NCBI RefSeq assembly: GCF_040954835.1
Contig: NC_090706.1
Span: forward strand, 24,809,148-24,873,147
From: Lepisosteus oculatus
Lineage: Eukaryota; Chordata; Actinopteri; Semionotiformes; Lepisosteidae
DNA: 64,000 bases
Direction of reading: 5' to 3'
This document shows, piece after piece, positions 1 through 11,566 of the stretch (its first letter is position 1; each line of letters opens with the position of its first letter). Below the pieces are notes generated by a model. That model ran no database searches. It saw nothing but the letters and a program-made list of their open reading frames with translations, and was not told the origin of the DNA. The position numbers were made by a program, and so were the translations under genes.

Positions 1-616
1 CTCCAGCTATGTATGTTAAGACTATGATCTTTTGTTTTATGATGTAAAGATCTGCGATAGGCGCAACATATGATGATTTGTACAGTAGGTATACAAATTT
101 CCATGCATCTCTCTCCTTAAAAGAACTGTTAAAAAGTTAAAATATTCATAATGTGACAGTATGGAGTCTAGGGTTATGCTTACATGTGCTGTATGCACCA
201 TCCTGGAATATGTTTTGGCTTTGTGTATGTAATTGGCTATATTCAGAGACTTTTTACCACTCCAAATGTATCATTCATTTTCTGAAAAAGCAAAAAAAAA
301 ACTCCCAATAACTCAAACATTACAAATTCAAATGGGAAATCCATGAGTGTCTGCAGCAGAACTACCAGACTTCCAGTCTTCTCTATTGTAGTGCTTTACT
401 GTTACCAGCACCTCAATTGTTTTAATGATCATGCTGATCAAGTGGCTCAATTATTAATTAGAACACTAATGCAAGTTATAGCTTCAGTTTATTATTTATC
501 AAGTGAAAACAAAATTAGATATAAATGTGTGGTTGTGGTTCAAGCTTAAAGAAAAAAAACAGCAGCCTCTTTTAATTCCTGTGTTGCATTTTCCTCTCTT
601 CTTTAATGTCCTCCAG

Positions 617-3571
617 CGCATGGTTGATGGAAGAAGATGACCCCGTTGTCTCTCGAGTCAATCAAAGAATCGCTGATATTACAGGCTTAGACATGCAAAC
701 AGCAGAACATCTCCAGGTACTGCCTGAGACAGCTCTCTTATTTTCTAATAAACTAGTGTTTCACTGGTATCTGTCGAATAGGCAGAAGTAGCCTAGATGC
801 CCATCACATCTGGAAGTATTATTCAATTAGCAAGTGTGCACTCCTTGTGCTCTGCACTGTATTAGCAATTTGATCATATTCAAAACTACCTTGTTAGTGA
901 CTTTTAAGGCTATAAGTAATCTGGCTCCATCACACATCTCTGAGCTCCTCCATGTTTACGTTCCCTTCCGTAGGCTCAGTTCAGTTGAGGCTGGTCATTT
1001 ACTTACTGTACCTAGGACTAAATCGCAGGCTTTTTCTTTTCTGTCACTGCCTTTCTTCAAGCACATCAAGAGACAGATTCTTTGACTCTTCTCAAATTTA
1101 AACTCAAAAGTCACCTGCCTTACAATTTATGTAACATTAATTTACAATTTTCTTGTTGTTTTTTTTTACTATTTATTGTATCTTTTCTCTCTTTTTCTTC
1201 TTTATCACTGTGTACAGCAACCTTGGATTTGGAAAGGCACTTTGTAAATAAAAAGTTTTTATTTGAAACAGGTAGCTTTACAAGTATTGAAAATGAATAG
1301 ATGAATTAGTGTATTTTTATCTTCCTGCTCATATATTTTTTTTTTAGCAAAATAGGGTAGCGATGCAAATAAAGAGAATGAAGGCTGTCAATAAATGTCA
1401 GTGTTGACCAGAGAATTAAATCCATTTATTTCAAGATCCATTCCAACTTTTCTCAATACAGGTTGCCAACTACGGTATTGGTGGTCACTATGAGCCACAC
1501 TATGACTTTCCCAGGGTAAGAGAAAAATAAGTATAATTTAAAAACAAAAACTTTTTTTGTGTAACGATGTGAGTAGTCAATGCAAAAGTATAATATTTGC
1601 ATAATTCATCACATTTTCATATCATTTCTGTTTCTTCTAAACTAATTTTGTTTTGAATAAATTTAATCTTGTGTCAAGGTAAATGTTAGATGTTATTCTG
1701 AAAATGCTACATTTTTCAGATGCACGTCAATGACTCCAACTACAAGACAAATGGGAACAGGATTGCTACTTTCTTAAATTATGTAAGCATAATTGTCTCT
1801 GGACATTTATCCATTCAATGGACATTCCATTTACAGTATATACGATAAATGGAATACAAAATAATAACGAAGTAACTATATTTAATTCACTATTAGTTCT
1901 CTTTGAACAGATAGAACACTCCTCTTTTAGCTGTAGTACAGACATTCATGAGACAGCTGATTAACTGGAAAAACTGTCAGTGAAAAAATATGGTTACTTT
2001 CTCCACTACTTACAGTTGTAAAAAATGACTTATTCTAATGTTTTTTTTCTGTAGATATTTATCTTCTAGGAATTTCTAGAAAGCAAAAATATGCATTCTA
2101 AGTTTAATACCGTGCTTTATTTCTTAAACTGCTTTACCTATTGTTGTTAACGCTCAGCCACAGTCCCAGGTTGCATGATTTCAGATTTACCCACAATAAT
2201 GAGCTTTATCAGTCAGTTCCTGATAAAGCAGCACACTACAGATTGCATAACCGAGGGATGAAACAGATAAAGAACCGTTTTTCGGCTTTTGACCACACAT
2301 CTTTGCACAACAAAACAAAGCGAAAATCTAATATACTGTACAGTTGTTTAAATGAAACAAAATTTTCAGCACACTAAATGCGCCATACAGTTTCTACAGC
2401 AGTATACCATTTTTCCTATTGTGTCAATACAGCTGTTTTTCAATTGTGGCTTCTCTTTCAGATGAGTGATGTGGAATTTGGGGGAGCTACAGTATTTCCA
2501 GATGTTGGAGCTGCTGTTCAGCCCATAAAGGTAAATATCATGTTTTGCATGTTGAGGTTGTCACTAGGCTGTGATTCAAAGGTTTAATATAGCAATCCTT
2601 ACATTTCCATATATTCAAAACTCATTTGAGTTCATAGAGATGTAATATATATATATAGTAATTCAGGTGGGTAGCTGTGTCAGCATGCGTAGGCTGCAAA
2701 GGAACAAGTAATAGGTTTATTCCATGCTGAAAAAAAGATGAAAGAGAACACAATGTTTCGGCCATGGAGCACACCTGAAGAAGGCTCCATGGCCAAAATG
2801 TTGTGTTCTCTTTCTTCTTTTATTGCATGGAATAAACCTATTACTTGTTCCATATATATATGTTATACCTGTATATGTTGGCTTTGTGTTGACATACTGT
2901 AGTTGCCCAAGAACAAGGTTTTTTTTGTCTTACAGTATGTGACATTTTCTAGTTTTAGTTGGTTGGTAAGATTACATAATTTATAAATTGTACATATACA
3001 TTAGGTGCTACTATTTGTAAACTCAGAGCATAACAAAATATATGCTTCCTTTTGTGTCTTACATTTTGTATTTTAAACATGCCATTTTTTTCATTGAGGG
3101 TTCAGCTGTGTTCTGGTACAATCTTTTACAAAATGGGGAAGATGATTACAGAACTCTGCATGCTGCATGCCCAGTTTTAACAGGAAACAAATGGGGTGAG
3201 TTGGGAATGCTCTTGCAAGCATTAGTAAGGAGGGTTAATGACATAACATTTCATAACTGACAAGCCAAGAGTGAAGGTGTCACAAAGAAATATGAAGAGT
3301 TCAAATAAAGTAAAAATAGTACTTTCAATTATACCATTTTTACTGTGTCCTAAAAAAAGTTTTGGAATAATAATACAATTTTTAGGATAGCATTAGCTAC
3401 AGTACTTGTTTATTTTCTTCTTCCTTCCATTTTCTTTCTTTTAAGCTGTACAACTGTGAAAGAAAGGTCCAATTTATGCAATTCTGAATTCTGATTACAG
3501 TTTCAAACAAGTGGATCAGAGAACGGGGCCAGGAGTTCAGACGAAGGTGTGGTTTATCTGAAGTTGACTGA
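617..3571 (+). CDS. p4ha2: Prolyl 4-hydroxylase alpha subunit (P4HA2-like), last six exons, 5' part outside window
   Basis: Endoplasmic-reticulum 2-oxoglutarate/Fe(II) dioxygenase that hydroxylates prolines in collagen as an alpha2-beta2 tetramer with protein disulfide isomerase. Six exons with good splice sites: 617-716, 1462-1515, 1720-1782, 2462-2530, 3099-3195 and 3501-3571 (stop TGA 3569-3571). Together they encode the catalytic C-terminal domain. Visible iron ligands are the HxD in PHYDF (exon 1462-1515) and the distal His in LHAACPVL, followed by the 2-oxoglutarate-binding Lys in GNKW (exon 3099-3195). The segments ATFLNYMSDVE and AVFWYNLL fit P4HA2 better than P4HA1. The last exon carries the family C-terminus NKWIRERGQEFRRRCG. 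Oddity: exon 1720-1782 lacks the usual FxxLGTGNR context and reads NYKTNGNR, and an Arg two residues before the distal HAACPVL is Leu. Bases 1-616 are upstream intron. The gene is transcribed toward the cytokine cluster. Paralog assignment is less certain than family assignment. Confidence 0.92.
830..1290 (+). mobile_element. Non-LTR retrotransposon fragment (end of reverse transcriptase ORF plus 3' tail) in a P4HA2 intron
   Basis: The + strand reads in broken frames as the C-terminal part of a LINE polyprotein: a segment like FKAISNLAPSHISELL, then a VPRT motif and a final LERHFVNKK-like stretch. These are features of the terminal region of many fish LINE ORF2 proteins. Several frame breaks show it is dead. 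The clade was not determined. Confidence 0.6.
2662..2853. repeat. Foldback (palindromic) repeat, copy 1
   Basis: Two arms of about 80 bp, inverted around 2762-2790. The left arm runs from AGGAACAAGTAATAGG to the centre and the right arm ends CCTATTACTTGTTCC. The same family recurs at 6316-6524 and 60148-60350, and as a single arm at 32466-32592. The unpaired left leader GGTGGGTAGCTG is also seen in the other copies. Confidence 0.85.
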
Positions 3572-3851
3572 GTATGTCTTCTCCTGTCACTACTGCTCCC
3601 TGTGCTTTTGGGCATTTCATGGTGTTACTGCCTAACAAAATATTAAAATATCAGAATCTCAAATTACATTTCTTCAGACTGTAGATCTGACGTCTGATTG
3701 GTATCCTTTAAGGAAACGTTATTACTCTCTGAACGTACTTGATGTTTATCATTTCAGTACATAAAAGTCTCTAAAGAATTGTTAAACCTCCCATTTCAAA
3801 TGATTTGATAAATACAGTAAACCTGTTTTTTACCACTCTGCATTCAATTTG

Positions 3852-4370
3852 TGTCACGGTCGTCATACCTCCTCTAGAGAGCGCTCCTACCCTTTTGTAT
3901 TAATTTTAGTTTGAGTACCCTGAGCTGTGTTTCCTCCTTTTTTTGTTATATAAGCCCGGCATTTCTCTGTAGTTCCGGGCTCAGCTCTGGAAGATGGACA
4001 CCCGAAGGCCCACCTACAGTACTTCCAGGCTTCAGGGGAAGCCTGAGGGCATAGGCCTTCACCCTGATTCAGCCTGGGGCTCAGAGCACCTAGTCCCATC
4101 ATTTTTTTATCTTCCGTGTTCCTGGTCCTAGTTCCCCATTCCCTGGTTTTAATCGTCTTCGTCTTGGATGGATCTCCTGGCTTTGGGATAATGGACTGCG
4201 CCCTGACTACCCCTTTTGGACTTCCCTGGATTCGGTTGCCTTGGTGTTTCCCCCATGCACCGGATCACTACAGTCACCTCCCCCCTGTCTGTGAACCGTC
4301 CTAACCCTACTGTTGCTTCCCCAGATGTCCTTCTCCAGACTCTTCAGGATTATACCTTCACATGAGTTCT
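3852..4370 (+). mobile_element. Candidate LTR of a retrotransposon (3' end unclear)
   Basis: Starts TGTCACGG, a common LTR start, and has a TATATAAG box at about 3949-3956 followed by a pyrimidine-rich, relatively GC-rich stretch unlike the AT-rich flanks. No matching 5-bp target duplication or clear CA terminus was found, so the right boundary is a guess. No coding capacity seen. The region 3572-3851 holds the P4HA2 3' untranslated region; its exact polyadenylation site was not determined. Confidence 0.4.
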
Positions 4371-4695
4371 TTATTTTCTAGTGCAGCTCTGGTGAAAGAG
4401 TAACTAGAGGCAAATTACAACTGACAGATATTGTTTAAGAATATCAAAATAACACAAACTAAATAACCCACAATGTTACATACAACATTATACAAAACAC
4501 TATTTAACAAACAAGGTATTTCAGAGATCTAACCTTTACTGTTCCAGAAACCTCAGATTGTAATCTGAAATCCTACATAATACCTAAACAGGCCAACAAA
4601 AGAAATCCCCTGTGTCCTGAATTAACAGAATATGACTCAGTCCTAAATCTTCCTTTCTAAAACACAGATGTCCAAAATGTTAATGAGAATCTGTC

Positions 4696-5018
4696 TGTCA
4701 TGGATGTTGGAAGGGACGAACAGTGGAATGGCAGGAGAGTGGAAAAAGACCCAATGTGTAGCGGTGGGACGGGGGTTAGCCCGGGCTCAGCAGTTCAGGA
4801 GTCATATAGAAACCTACAGTATGCCCTCAGACAGCGGACGTGGGATGGCCTGGTGCTAGGCGGGTCTCAGGACATCCGAACCTCAATGCTGAGCGTATAG
4901 GAATGAGTGACCCGGAAATATATAGCCCCAGAGAGAGAGACACAGGAAGGACAGCAAAGCACAGGAAACTAGGGAACGGACAGAGTGGGAGCGCCCTCTG
5001 GCTGCAGAGGGTGTGCCA
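4696..5018 (-). mobile_element. Solo LTR, family 1, copy 1
   Basis: A 323-bp block starting TGTCATGG and ending GTGTGCCA, flanked by the 5-bp direct repeat CTGTC (4691-4695 and 5019-5023). TG...CA ends with a 5-bp target duplication fit a solo LTR. It matches 18620-18949 over most of its length, including the blocks GGGTCTCAGGACATCCGAAC and GCGCCCTCTGGCTGCAGAGG. The TATATA motif reads best on the minus strand, so minus orientation is inferred. Confidence 0.75.
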
Positions 5019-5023
5019 CTGTC

Positions 5024-6315
5024 TGCCTATCCTAAACCTGCATCATTAACTAGGAGAGGCCTGAGGATTCCTCAAATAAAGACAATGGAATAATGTCAAG
5101 CTATCTTAAATACTTAGTTAGAATCTGGTTTCCAGGACTAGTCCAGGGGACCAAAGTCCTCTCTCCTGGTAAACTATTTCTGTCTGTTTCCCTTCCAAAG
5201 TAATTCCCCAGAAAATCCTATTTTTATTCTCCCCAGAAGATCGTAATTTTATGACGCCCTCCTACTGTAGCTGTGTCACAGAGCAAAACAAAATAAATGT
5301 GGGGGCAACCGCACTGCAACAGCAAGCATTACTAGTGACAGTAAAGACTAATACAGTATTTTGTTGTACAGAGTAACCACCAAAAAGAGTACCCTGAGGA
5401 AATCTGTGAGAAAATGCCACCTTATTAAGTAAAAATAAGATAAAATAGGTATTTCTCAATGTTTATTTGTACAAGACTGTACACATCTACAGTTTCTTCA
5501 GTTTGACCAGATGTATGAATTCACATTTGAAAAATGTGAAGGGCAACACAGAATACATAAATGAGCAATGGATATTTGCTGTATTATGTAGACTTTGATT
5601 CGATTAAACTGTTTAAATTTTTACCATAGTATACTGTTATATGGAAATATAGTAAAAATTGCAAATGTTTTAATGATAATGATGTTTCTTTATTAGCCCT
5701 ATACAATTTCTTGCATTAGGAATTCGTCTTTTCGCATACCCCAACTTTTCTCCATGGAGACACAGACACACAGACAGGGAGACTTGTGTCTCATTCCTAT
5801 TTAATAAAGGCAAAATAGAGACATTATAACTTAGTGTGATAAACTCATCTGTAGTTGCTCCAGGGAATATCATGAAGGTCATAAGGTTAAAAAAACACCA
5901 GAATCCTCTATCTGAATCCCAAAGGTTTCTCAATCTCAGTAATTTTTAAGAATAGCTCAACTTGAAACTTAATGCATCATTGTAGAAGACGATATCTAAT
6001 ATTGCAGAGCATCCTGTAACAGTGGAAGATGCATCTTAAGTGATAATGATAATGTTCATTTCTTCCGCTAGACCTTAGAAAGACAATTCCAAGAATGTCA
6101 TACCTTATGACACTTTAATGCTTTAATCTTGGGATTTTTCATTCTGGAATTTACCATGGTTTGTTCCTTTTATTATCAGCATGTTGACCTACTGTAGCAG
6201 TCATCAGCAATCTATGATTGAATACATGTATGATTGCAACACACTGAAGGTCTGCTTTGCACTTCTGAAGTCTATGTACAGTATATTACTTTTAAACATG
6301 TCCTAATTCTATAAT
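5024..6315. other. Spacer, nothing recognised
   Basis: AT-rich intergenic DNA between two repeats. Only short open frames without splice context or recognisable motifs are present. Confidence 0.5.
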
Positions 6316-6524
6316 AGTTCAGGTGGGTAGCTGCGTCAGCATGCGTAGGCTGCAAAGGAACAAGTAATAGGTTTATTCCATGCTGAAAAAAAGAAGAAAG
6401 AGAACACAACGTTTCGGCCGTGGAGCCTTCTTCAGGTGTCAACACCTGAAGAAGGCTCCACGGCCGAAACGTTGTGTTCTCTTTCTTCTTTTTTTCAGCA
6501 TGGAATAAACCTATTACTTGTTCC
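6316..6524. repeat. Foldback repeat, copy 2 (near-perfect palindrome)
   Basis: The best-preserved copy. Arms of roughly 80 bp meet at TTCAGGTGTCAACACCTGAA (6431-6450) and are almost identical. Each arm carries CTGAAGA, a short GGC/GCC stem, then GAAAC (6446-6470 on the + strand), followed by a CT-rich tract and AATAAACC. The left end continues into the GGTGGGTAGCTGCG leader. Confidence 0.9.
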
Positions 6525-7836
6525 TAATTCTATAATGTTCTATAATTTTCTATGGATTCAAGCTTTAGAATTAATTAATACATTGTCAGATATAAATGTA
6601 TGGGAGCAGCCATGATCCCCTGGCCAGACATGAGACTGACCCTGACACTCTGGATCTGGAGATTGGGAGACTTGTATCTTAATGGCCAACTGTAAGGAAG
6701 GGCTACACATACAGATAATGGGTGTCTTATCTTGGACATGAATAATTGGACAAAGAAGTGGGAACAAAATGATTCCACCTATCCATTATGTGTTAAGATA
6801 CTTCCATAGCTTTAGAAAAACTTTCTGATATTTTTATATATCTATTGCCCATTTGACTGGTACTTGCATGGCTGAAGTATCAAAGGCCTAGTCATGGGGT
6901 CGACCTTAATAACCCCCCCCTCCTTGGGGGGAATAAGTTTAGTAGCTGCTAATCCTAATGACGGGAGGAGGGAAGGGAGCAAAACAAAGAATGCTGGGAT
7001 AGGTGAACACAAAACCTGTATTTATACGTAATAAGGTGAGGTCAAGTTGTTCTCTTAACAGAAACTGCCTTTTAGAGGGTAATTTGAACTTAAAGGCATT
7101 CAATCACAATCTTATTTAATTTCTCAATATGTGTGTTTGCAATTCAAATGGATGAAGCAAGATGCCGAACATTTTAAAGATTTTACACTGTGAGTGAAAA
7201 GACTGAGAAATTGTTTGGAGTCTGAGTGTTTAGAGAAATGTTAATTGATAAGCATGGCAAATTATTCTTTAGTTTTGGAACCAAATTGTAAACTGGTGTA
7301 TACTGATGAATATTACTGTGGCTATTTTTTTATATAAACTTTCAAGTGGCACAATGCAAAGTGAAGACCTAAAACAATGATTTTGTATGTAAATAAAGTG
7401 AGTCAGACAAATGCTGAAGTACCAAAATACCGAATAGTTTAAATAGTATAAATAAATACAATTAAAGATGTTATTTATTCAGTATTCTACAACAGAGACC
7501 TTTATCTCATTACAGGGAAATGCTAGATCATAATACATACAACAATCGGAATTAGAAGTTTCTTTAGACAGAATCACTCCTGTCAGTGTTGTGAAATCCA
7601 CGAAATAAATCAAAGGGTTTTCTTAGATAAAGAAAATGAAGTTCAAGTGTCATACTCAAGATATACATTAATAAAAATCAAAAAGATTTTCCATTTTAAC
7701 CTCATGTATAACATAAAATTCTATTTTAGTCATTCTTTACAGTGTAGTTCAACATCTTCTAAAAACATTTTATAACAAAGGTCTGGAATTAAAATGTAAA
7801 AGTTAGACAATGCTTTCTTACTGAGTTCATATTGAA

Positions 7837-7897
<61 letters not shown>

Positions 7898-8924
7898 CCA
7901 TACTCACAAACCAATATATAACGAATAAATAATGAAGAATATATTATATTATATTGAAGAATATTATTAAAATACTGTGTGCAAATGCCATCTATAAAAA
8001 TAAGCATAAGTAGAACAGTATTTTATTATTCAAAATCAATATGCCCTATGAGAAAATCTTGGATTTTGTCATTGTAAAAAAAATATTTTTCTAAAACTAA
8101 AAAAAAGATTTCCTATTCAATTGCATATTACGACAAGTAGCTTCCTCAAGGTTTTTCAGGTACAGCTTCAGGGAATTTATGGAGAGCCAGAAAGCACGTT
8201 ACCATACTTGCAACCACTTGTTCGTAGCGCAGATTGAATGGTAAGCTTGTCAACTGTGAGCCACATGATTTGGCCAGTAATACTGGTAAATCACAAGAGG
8301 TCATATTTGTTTCTGATCTAGCCAGTTTTGGTCCTGGAAGGCTCATGTGTCTGGAGGTTTTCTATATTGGCAGCTGGGATTAAATACAGTCTCTCAAGGA
8401 CTAGGACTGGATATTTTTCATATGGAAAAATAAAGGGAAAGAGAATACATTACACCCCATTGTTGTATTTTTCAATGAAGAATTAATTTCTTATATTTCC
8501 TTTGCAGCTCATGTCAGTGCAGCTCCGCCATCTAACCCCTTCAGAATATTTGTCCATTGTGTTTTAAATGGCTAAAGAGTTTCAAGAGTGAGAAACTATA
8601 GAGAAACCGATAAAAGAGTTACCAGAAGGAAGTAGAGTAGATTACTAACTCATGTAAAGGTGTTGAAGTAGTACCCGTGCTTCATTATATTACATTTATA
8701 ATCTTGGCTAGGAAGAGTAAAAGCTCATGTTTAGACGGGGTAATGTCCCTGTGTAAAAGCACAGCTCAATAGAGCTAAACGTTGGTTTATTTCATTCTAA
8801 AGTATATTGGTTGGTCTGTTGTCTGAAATGAATTGACAGGAAGTGTCCTTTTTATTGTCTTTGACATGGTGCTCACAGTTCTGTAGTTGAGGCAGTAATA
8901 ACAGAGCTAAGCATGTTTTTCTCT
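6525..8924. other. Spacer with a microsatellite, no gene recognised
   Basis: AT-rich DNA with a long (ATT)n tract at 7836-7895. A 66-codon minus-strand frame at 8346-8146 has coding-like composition but no recognisable domain or splice partners; I do not call it. Confidence 0.5.
7836..7895. repeat. (ATT)n microsatellite
   Basis: About 20 uninterrupted ATT/TTA triplets. Confidence 0.97.
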
Positions 8925-9349
8925 TTATCCACCTCTTTCAGGGTTTTCTGTTATTCTCTGTACTACTTGGTGAAGGCATGTAAGGAGAAAAACAATGCAA
9001 ATGGAAGAAAGCAAAGCAACATACAGGTATAATCCTGTATGTAAGATTACCTCTGGTATCTTCGCATCTGAAATAAAATTCAAAGAATTCTTTAAATTCA
9101 AAGAAGCTGTTGTTGTGTTTACAGCCTCCACTGTTGTCAACACTTTAAAATTATGTATGTTTTTCCTTAAAAAGTCCAGTTGTAACAAGACAGGGACAGA
9201 GGAACTTAAAAGTCCTTTAATTGCTGGTTCTGCTCCCATAAACAAAACCTTCAGGCACTGTGCTCCTCACCTGTACAATTCTCTCCTAGTCATCATCAAG
9301 AATAATAGCATCCTAATTTAATTTTAAATCCTAATTTAGCATCCTAAGA

Positions 9350-10822
9350 AACTCAGAGTCAGTTGCCTGAATGACTACCTCCCTGTTGCACTCACATCAG
9401 TGATCATGAAGTGCTTCGAGCGGTTGGTCAAAGCATACATCACCTTCTCACTGCCTGACACCCTAGACACACTGCAATTTGAATATCACCAGAACAGGTC
9501 AACAGAGGATGCTATTGCCACTGCCCTCCATACTGCCCTCTCACTCCTGGATAAGAAAGGAACATGTGTGAGAATGCTGTTTGTTGATTATGGCTCAGCA
9601 TTCAATACCATAGCTTGTCATCAAGCTCCAGGACCTGGGACTGAACACCTCCCTTTGTAATTGGATCCTGGACTTTTTGATGGAATGTTCACAGGTGGTG
9701 AGGGTGGGCACCAACATATCCTCTTCCCTGACTCTAATCACTGGAGCCTTTCAAAAGGCTATGTGCTTAGCTCTGTCCTCTACTCCTTATTTACCCATGA
9801 TTGTGTCGCCAGGCATAACTCAAATTCAATCATTAAGTTTGCGGACGATACAACAGTCATTGGCCTGATCACAGATGGTGAAGAGTCTGCGTACAGGGAA
9901 GAGGTTGAAACCCTGGCAGCATGGTGCCAGGTGAACAGCCTCTCTCTGAACATCAGTAAGACTAAGGAGATGATTGTGGACTATTGGAAACACCAGGGAG
10001 GAGATCACATACCTATCTATATCAATGGGACTGCAGTGGAGAGCGTCATCAGTTTTACGTTCCTGGGAGTTAACATCACAGAGGACTTAACCTGGACCCA
10101 CCACTCCAACATCTTGGTCAAAACAGGACGGCAGCGCCTATTCTTTCGGCATGCCATCACATATCCAGGCCAAGTTCTACAGGTGCACTATTGAGAGTAT
10201 CCTGACTGGTTGTATCCCTGCCTGGTATGGGAACTGCTCTGCCCGGGATTGCAAAGTACTGCAGAGAGTGGTGATGTCAGCGCAGCTCATTACCGGCTGT
10301 GAGCTACCAAACATCCAGGATATCTACTCAGCTAGCTGTCTAAAGAAGTACAGGTCCATTTTAAAGGACCCCAGTCATCCCAGTTACAAACTGTTTTCTC
10401 TCCTACCGTCCGGTAAATGGTACCGAAGCATTTGGTCAAAGTCCAACAGATTATGGAACAGCTTCTACCTCCAGACAATAAGACTGCTAAATCGTCAACC
10501 TGCAGCTCCTTCAGCAAATCACCGGTAATGGCTACATGGAAATACAGTTTTCAATGTATTCGCCATACTGCACTACTTGGACATAATATATTGCATACAC
10601 ACTGGACACATAGCAGCTCTATTTATATTGAGTTTTGTCTGTGTTTATTTTAATTCAATTTTCGATTACATTATCTATTGTTATGTTACCTTATTTTGTA
10701 ACCTTCATTTTGTGATTTTTATCTCTCCCCCATGACCTCGTAGAAAAGACATGTCATTGCCAGCAACTACTGCTGGATGCTATATTGTTGTGCATTTGAT
10801 AAATAAACTTTGATTGATTGAT
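9350..10822 (+). mobile_element. L2-like LINE, 3' half of reverse transcriptase plus 3' UTR
   Basis: Reads through several broken frames as a reverse transcriptase. First comes a segment around [12 protein letters not shown] with [13 protein letters not shown] and [11 protein letters not shown] (first catalytic Asp region). The catalytic box appears as FADDT at 9838-9852, followed by LSLNISKTKEMIVDY and FTFLGVNI. The C-terminal region FYRCTIESILTGCIPAWYGN lies near 10170-10230. The 3' end carries an AATAAA-like motif and a short TGAT tail (10800-10822). Frameshifts and stops make it non-functional. Bases 8925-9349 just upstream have unidentified open frames on both strands that might belong to the element. 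Confidence 0.88.
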
Positions 10823-11490
10823 TTTCAGTGTAAACTGACAAGCTCTCCTGAACGTGCTTATTAGTATATGATAGTAGTTTGAGAATTTTGTTTGCTTTAG
10901 GGTTTTGCTATGTTTTAATTTAAGATAGCAGAGTGGCAAATGAGTTATTCTGATGCCTCATAGCTCTAGGGCCCTGGGTTTGTCTCCAGACCCCTGATGT
11001 ATAACTGTGCATGCTCTTCCCACTTTTGTGTGGAATTCCACCTTCAAAGACAGGGTTTGATTGGCTATTCTTAAATTGTTCAATTCCCCACTTTGTCTGC
11101 AGAGGTCTGGGGTCCTGCCCAGGGGAAGAGGAGTCATGTGATCACACCCTTGCTTTGTGCCCTTCTGGGACAGGCTCTGCTTTGCTCCAACTCTCATCAG
11201 GGTAATCATTTTCAGATCAAGGATTACTTTTACTGCCTTTTAAGGAAAACCTCTAGAGACTGTAAATTCTGTATATTAATCTTATCTTAAGTGAATGAGC
11301 AATATATTAATCTGTAGATAAAGAAATGGAAAAGGAAATAAAGTCATACTGTACATGTCACAAATCTAGATTAACATAAAAACTTCTTGAAGATTATCTT
11401 TGACAGAGGTATTTCCTTTTCTTTTTGCATCAGAATTACGTTGCATCCTATATGAGCTGTGTTTCTACATTTGCTGAGCAAGTTGCTCTA

Positions 11491-11518
11491 TTTCCATTGT
11501 TAAAGTATGTATAAAAGA
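11491..11518 (+). promoter_or_regulatory. Core promoter of cytokine gene A (TTTCC plus TATA box)
   Basis: TATAAAAG at 11510-11517, about 57 bp before the chosen ATG at 11567. A TTTCC (NFAT-type GGAAA on the other strand) lies at 11491-11495, 14 bp upstream of the TATA box. TGCTGAGCA (about 11472) just upstream resembles a Maf half-site. Confidence 0.6.
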
Positions 11519-11566
11519 CAGATGATGACAGCTGTGAGTACAGGCAACTTTTCCAAGCACTTTGCA

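Noticed and set aside
8146-8346. 66-codon minus-strand open frame with coding-like composition
   Set aside because: No recognisable domain, no splice partners and no promoter; not enough to call a gene or pseudogene.
8925-9321. Overlapping open frames of about 106-108 codons on both strands just before the LINE
   Set aside because: No recognisable protein family; may be part of the LINE or chance.
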